Positions 60,991-62,904 of a DNA stretch of 62,904 nt are shown one piece after another. The notes below the pieces were generated by a model. That model worked only from the letters and a program-made list of their open reading frames with translations. It was not told where the DNA came from and made no database searches. The translations under genes were made by a program, and so were the position numbers. The stretch is from Tetragenococcus sp041859945 (GTDB taxonomy: Bacteria; Bacillota; Bacilli; Lactobacillales; Enterococcaceae): NCBI GenBank assembly GCA_041859945.1, contig JBFLGC010000010.1, positions 1 to 62,904 of the forward strand. The letters run 5' to 3'. Numbering within the stretch: position 1 is the stretch's first letter; the number at the start of each line of letters is the position of its first letter.

Positions 60991-62301
60991 TCATTCGTAT
61001 CTTTTTCGTTTAGAAGAAGCTAAAAGTTTTAATTGTTCTCGATATTTAGTGACCGTACGTCGCGAAATATCCATGTTTTTTTGCCTAAGAAGATCGACGA
61101 TTTTTTGATCAGAGAGGGGTTTACTTTTGTCTTCTTCATCAATGAAATGCTTGATTTGTTGTTTCACATCATTTGCTGAAAGCTGGCCACTTTTTGAAGC
61201 GATCCCTTGGCTAAAAAAAGATTTTAATTCATAGGTCCCAAAATCCGTTTCTAGGTATTTTCCATTGACAGCACGACTGACAGTCGACTCATGGATAGCT
61301 AACTCTTGAGCAATATCCTTCAAGATCAACGGCTTGATCGGATGGGTCGGGTCTAAGAAGAAATCACTTTGATGGGAAACGATGGCACTCCCTACACGAT
61401 AGATGGTGTCACCTCTTTGACTGACTGTTTTTTTCAACCAATCAAAATTTTGTTTTTTTTCTTTCAAATAAGCCAAGACTTCCGGATCATTTGTTTGTTG
61501 CATTTTATCAAAATAGTTTTGTTGGAAATCGATCGTTGGCTGGGCCTTTTTGTTAGAGATGACTTTGATTGTTTGACCTTCTATTTGAACAGTCAAATCA
61601 GGAACGATATAAAGGCCCTCGATATGTCCATAACTAGCCCCAGGAGTCGGCGTCAATGTCTGAATGAAATCAAAAGTCTGTTGGATCGTTGATAAATCTA
61701 CTTGGAAGTGATTGGCAATAACCTCCCATTTTCGATTGACCAATTCGTCAAAAAACTCTTCTAATACGATATAAGCCAAATCGGGTGCCTGTTCGTCACG
61801 CTCTGTTTGTAACATCAAACATTCTTGCAAGTTGCGAGCCCCAACACCAGCTGGATCCAATTGTTGGATCAAAGTGAGCGCGTCTAGTAATTGGATAGAT
61901 GTCCCACCAGTATTTTCTTGAGCCTCCTCAAGGGTAATCGTCAAAAAACCGTTCAAATCGATGTATTCAGCTAAATATAAAACCAATGTCCGTAGATAGG
62001 TATCACGATAGTTTAGATGGATCTGATCGATCAGATATTCAAATAAAGATTGTTTGGTATCCGGGATCTGATTCAAGAAATCCATTTGTGGCCCATTCGA
62101 TTTTCGTGCCTTAGCATAATTACTGGTGTAAACAGGAGGCGTGATTTCTATAAGCGGATTTTCAAGAGCTTGATTTTCCATATATTTCGTTAATTCTTCT
62201 GTGGTAAACTGCAAGACTTGGATCGATTGTTGCAATTGCTGAGTCATTGCTAATTTTTGTGTTTGCTTTTGTTGTTGGGAAAATTGTTGTTCGAATTTCA
62301 T
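60991..62301 (-). CDS. rpoN: RNA polymerase sigma-54 factor
   Basis: This 436-residue protein has the Q-rich activator-interacting region I (QQLQQSIQVLQFTTEEL), the core-binding region, a helix-turn-helix (HESTVSRAVNGKYLETDFGTYELKSFFSQGI) and the RpoN box (ISRRTVTKYREQLKLL) that reads the -24 promoter element. In enterococci and Listeria sigma-54 drives PTS operons with LevR-type activators. The ATG follows AAGGAGTAATTAT. No sigma-54 target promoter is recognised in this window. Confidence 0.96.
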   Translation of the reverse strand: MKFEQQFSQQQKQTQKLAMTQQLQQSIQVLQFTTEELTKYMENQALENPLIEITPPVYTSNYAKARKSNGPQMDFLNQIPDTKQSLFEYLIDQIHLNYRDTYLRTLVLYLAEYIDLNGFLTITLEEAQENTGGTSIQLLDALTLIQQLDPAGVGARNLQECLMLQTERDEQAPDLAYIVLEEFFDELVNRKWEVIANHFQVDLSTIQQTFDFIQTLTPTPGASYGHIEGLYIVPDLTVQIEGQTIKVISNKKAQPTIDFQQNYFDKMQQTNDPEVLAYLKEKKQNFDWLKKTVSQRGDTIYRVGSAIVSHQSDFFLDPTHPIKPLILKDIAQELAIHESTVSRAVNGKYLETDFGTYELKSFFSQGIASKSGQLSANDVKQQIKHFIDEEDKSKPLSDQKIVDLLRQKNMDISRRTVTKYREQLKLLASSKRKRYE

Positions 62302-62359
62302 ATAATTACTCCTTGTATTTTTCCAAAAATCTGCTAGAATAAGTAAGTCAGTAAAATTT

Positions 62360-62431
62360 GCACCCTTAGTGTAGTGGATATCACGTAAGATTCCGGTTCT
62401 TGAGACGGGGGTTCGATTCCCTCAGGGTGCG
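62360..62431 (+). tRNA. tRNA-Arg (anticodon CCG)
   Basis: The sequence folds as a standard cloverleaf of 72 bases: acceptor GCACCCT/AGGGTGC, a D arm with GTG/CAC, an anticodon arm TAAGA/TCTTG with loop TTCCGGT (anticodon CCG), variable AGAC and T arm GGGGG-TTCGATT-CCCTC. CCA is not encoded. It reads CGG arginine codons. It is divergent from rpoN and followed by its own terminator. Confidence 0.95.
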
Positions 62432-62439
62432 TATAATCT

Positions 62440-62478
62440 AGCTAGAAATGTTGTAATGTCAATGTTTCTAGCTTTTTT
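62440..62478 (+). terminator. Terminator after tRNA-Arg
   Basis: AGCTAGAAA pairs with TTTCTAGCT across a 17-base loop and is followed by a run of T. Confidence 0.85.
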
Positions 62479-62612
62479 TTGCGCCAAACAAGTATCAAAA
62501 GTTTTTCTTTCTAAATAATGCGCATTCATAGACTTCGTTTTTATTCTAGCACATGTTGCTAAAGATTTCTATGCTAGGACAAAAAATGAAAAGGCACTTA
62601 GTTTAGCTTACT

Positions 62613-62735
62613 GCTACAATTCAGGGCCAAATCAGTCGCTACACTACGAGAGTGGCTTGCTTAAGGTCAGCCATAGAACCGTCGTGAGCCTAAAGTCTCA
62701 CGACTTTCAAGCTTCAAACTCTACGTTACGCTAAT
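62613..62735 (-). repeat. Interspersed intergenic repeat, copy D (truncated)
   Basis: In reverse orientation it shows GTCGTGAGACTTTAGGCTCA, CGACGGTTCTATGG, CTCGTAGTGTAGCGA and ends CTGAATTGTAGC, matching copy B block by block. AAGCTTCAAAC at 62709-62719 is also shared with it (in reverse). Beyond about 62735 the similarity stops. Confidence 0.75.
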
Positions 62736-62904
62736 TTTAGCTAAAATTTGTTTAATCAGTTAAAAAAATAAAATTTATGCCATTTGATTTCTTAAAGGAA
62801 TAATTTTCCCTGTTCGAATGAGTCGCAATTACTAGCGAAACGAATGTGGCTGCGACGTCGCTTTGAAAGAGGAGCCAATGTGAATTGTTTTGAATCACTA
62901 CGAT
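62736..62904. other. Non-coding stretch at the window edge
   Basis: I see no gene, tRNA or clear hairpin here. GAAAGAGGAG near 62866 resembles a ribosome binding site, but the ATG after it is followed at once by TGA. Confidence 0.4.

Overview
The window looks like chromosome from a low-GC Gram-positive coccus, most probably Enterococcus or a close relative. The evidence is the CIRCE-controlled hrcA-grpE-dnaK-dnaJ operon, a GlnP with two receptor domains fused to the permease, uvrBA, rapZ-yvcK-whiA, cdaA-cdaR-glmM, uvrC, an HD-domain protein very close to E. faecalis EF1143, rpoE (delta) and rpoN. Strong Shine-Dalgarno sequences and many TTG/GTG starts fit this. No species call is possible from the sequence alone.

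Left third (1-29.7 kb): two carbohydrate islands, visibly more AT-rich than the rest. Island 1 (1-16 kb) is a glucuronoxylan-type cluster: end of a GH67 alpha-glucuronidase, an LplB/YtcP/lipoprotein ABC importer, a DUF624 protein, a GH2 with C-terminal CBM6-like modules, a GH3 beta-xylosidase-like enzyme, an SGNH esterase, an unusual aquaporin-like channel and an AraC regulator. It is decaying: an ISL3-family element sits in the second permease (8-bp target duplication), an IS1380-family element sits in the esterase (5-bp duplication), and the substrate-binding lipoprotein has lost one base in its signal peptide. Removing each IS plus one duplication copy restores a perfect reading frame (290 and 394 aa).

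Island 2 (17-29.1 kb) begins at a promoter with a palindrome in its spacer. It encodes a second LplB/YtcP/lipoprotein importer, a sortase-anchored GH20 that strongly resembles Dispersin B (poly-beta-1,6-GlcNAc hydrolase), a DUF624 protein, a ROK sugar kinase, a TIM-barrel protein of unknown function, an Eis-like acetyltransferase and a DUF4838 (GH163-like) protein split by one in-frame TAA. A convergent LacI-family regulator closes it. I infer a system for releasing and importing GlcNAc-containing oligosaccharides, possibly from biofilm PNAG. Between the islands and the core lie remnants of an SDR gene, a PTS EIIC gene and a 42-bp tandem duplication.

Right two thirds (29.7-62.9 kb): conserved core genes (hemW, heat-shock operon, glnPQ, uvrBA with an SOS-like box, rapZ-yvcK-whiA, cdaA-cdaR-glmM, uvrC, a P-loop kinase-like protein, an alpha/beta hydrolase, gloA, a Nudix protein, the EF1143-like dNTPase, lipL, ywiB, rpoE, rpoN and tRNA-Arg(CCG)). 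An IS200/IS605 element with tnpA, tnpB and a probable omega RNA lies directly upstream of uvrC. Four copies of an apparently undescribed ~160-bp structured intergenic repeat are scattered through this part.
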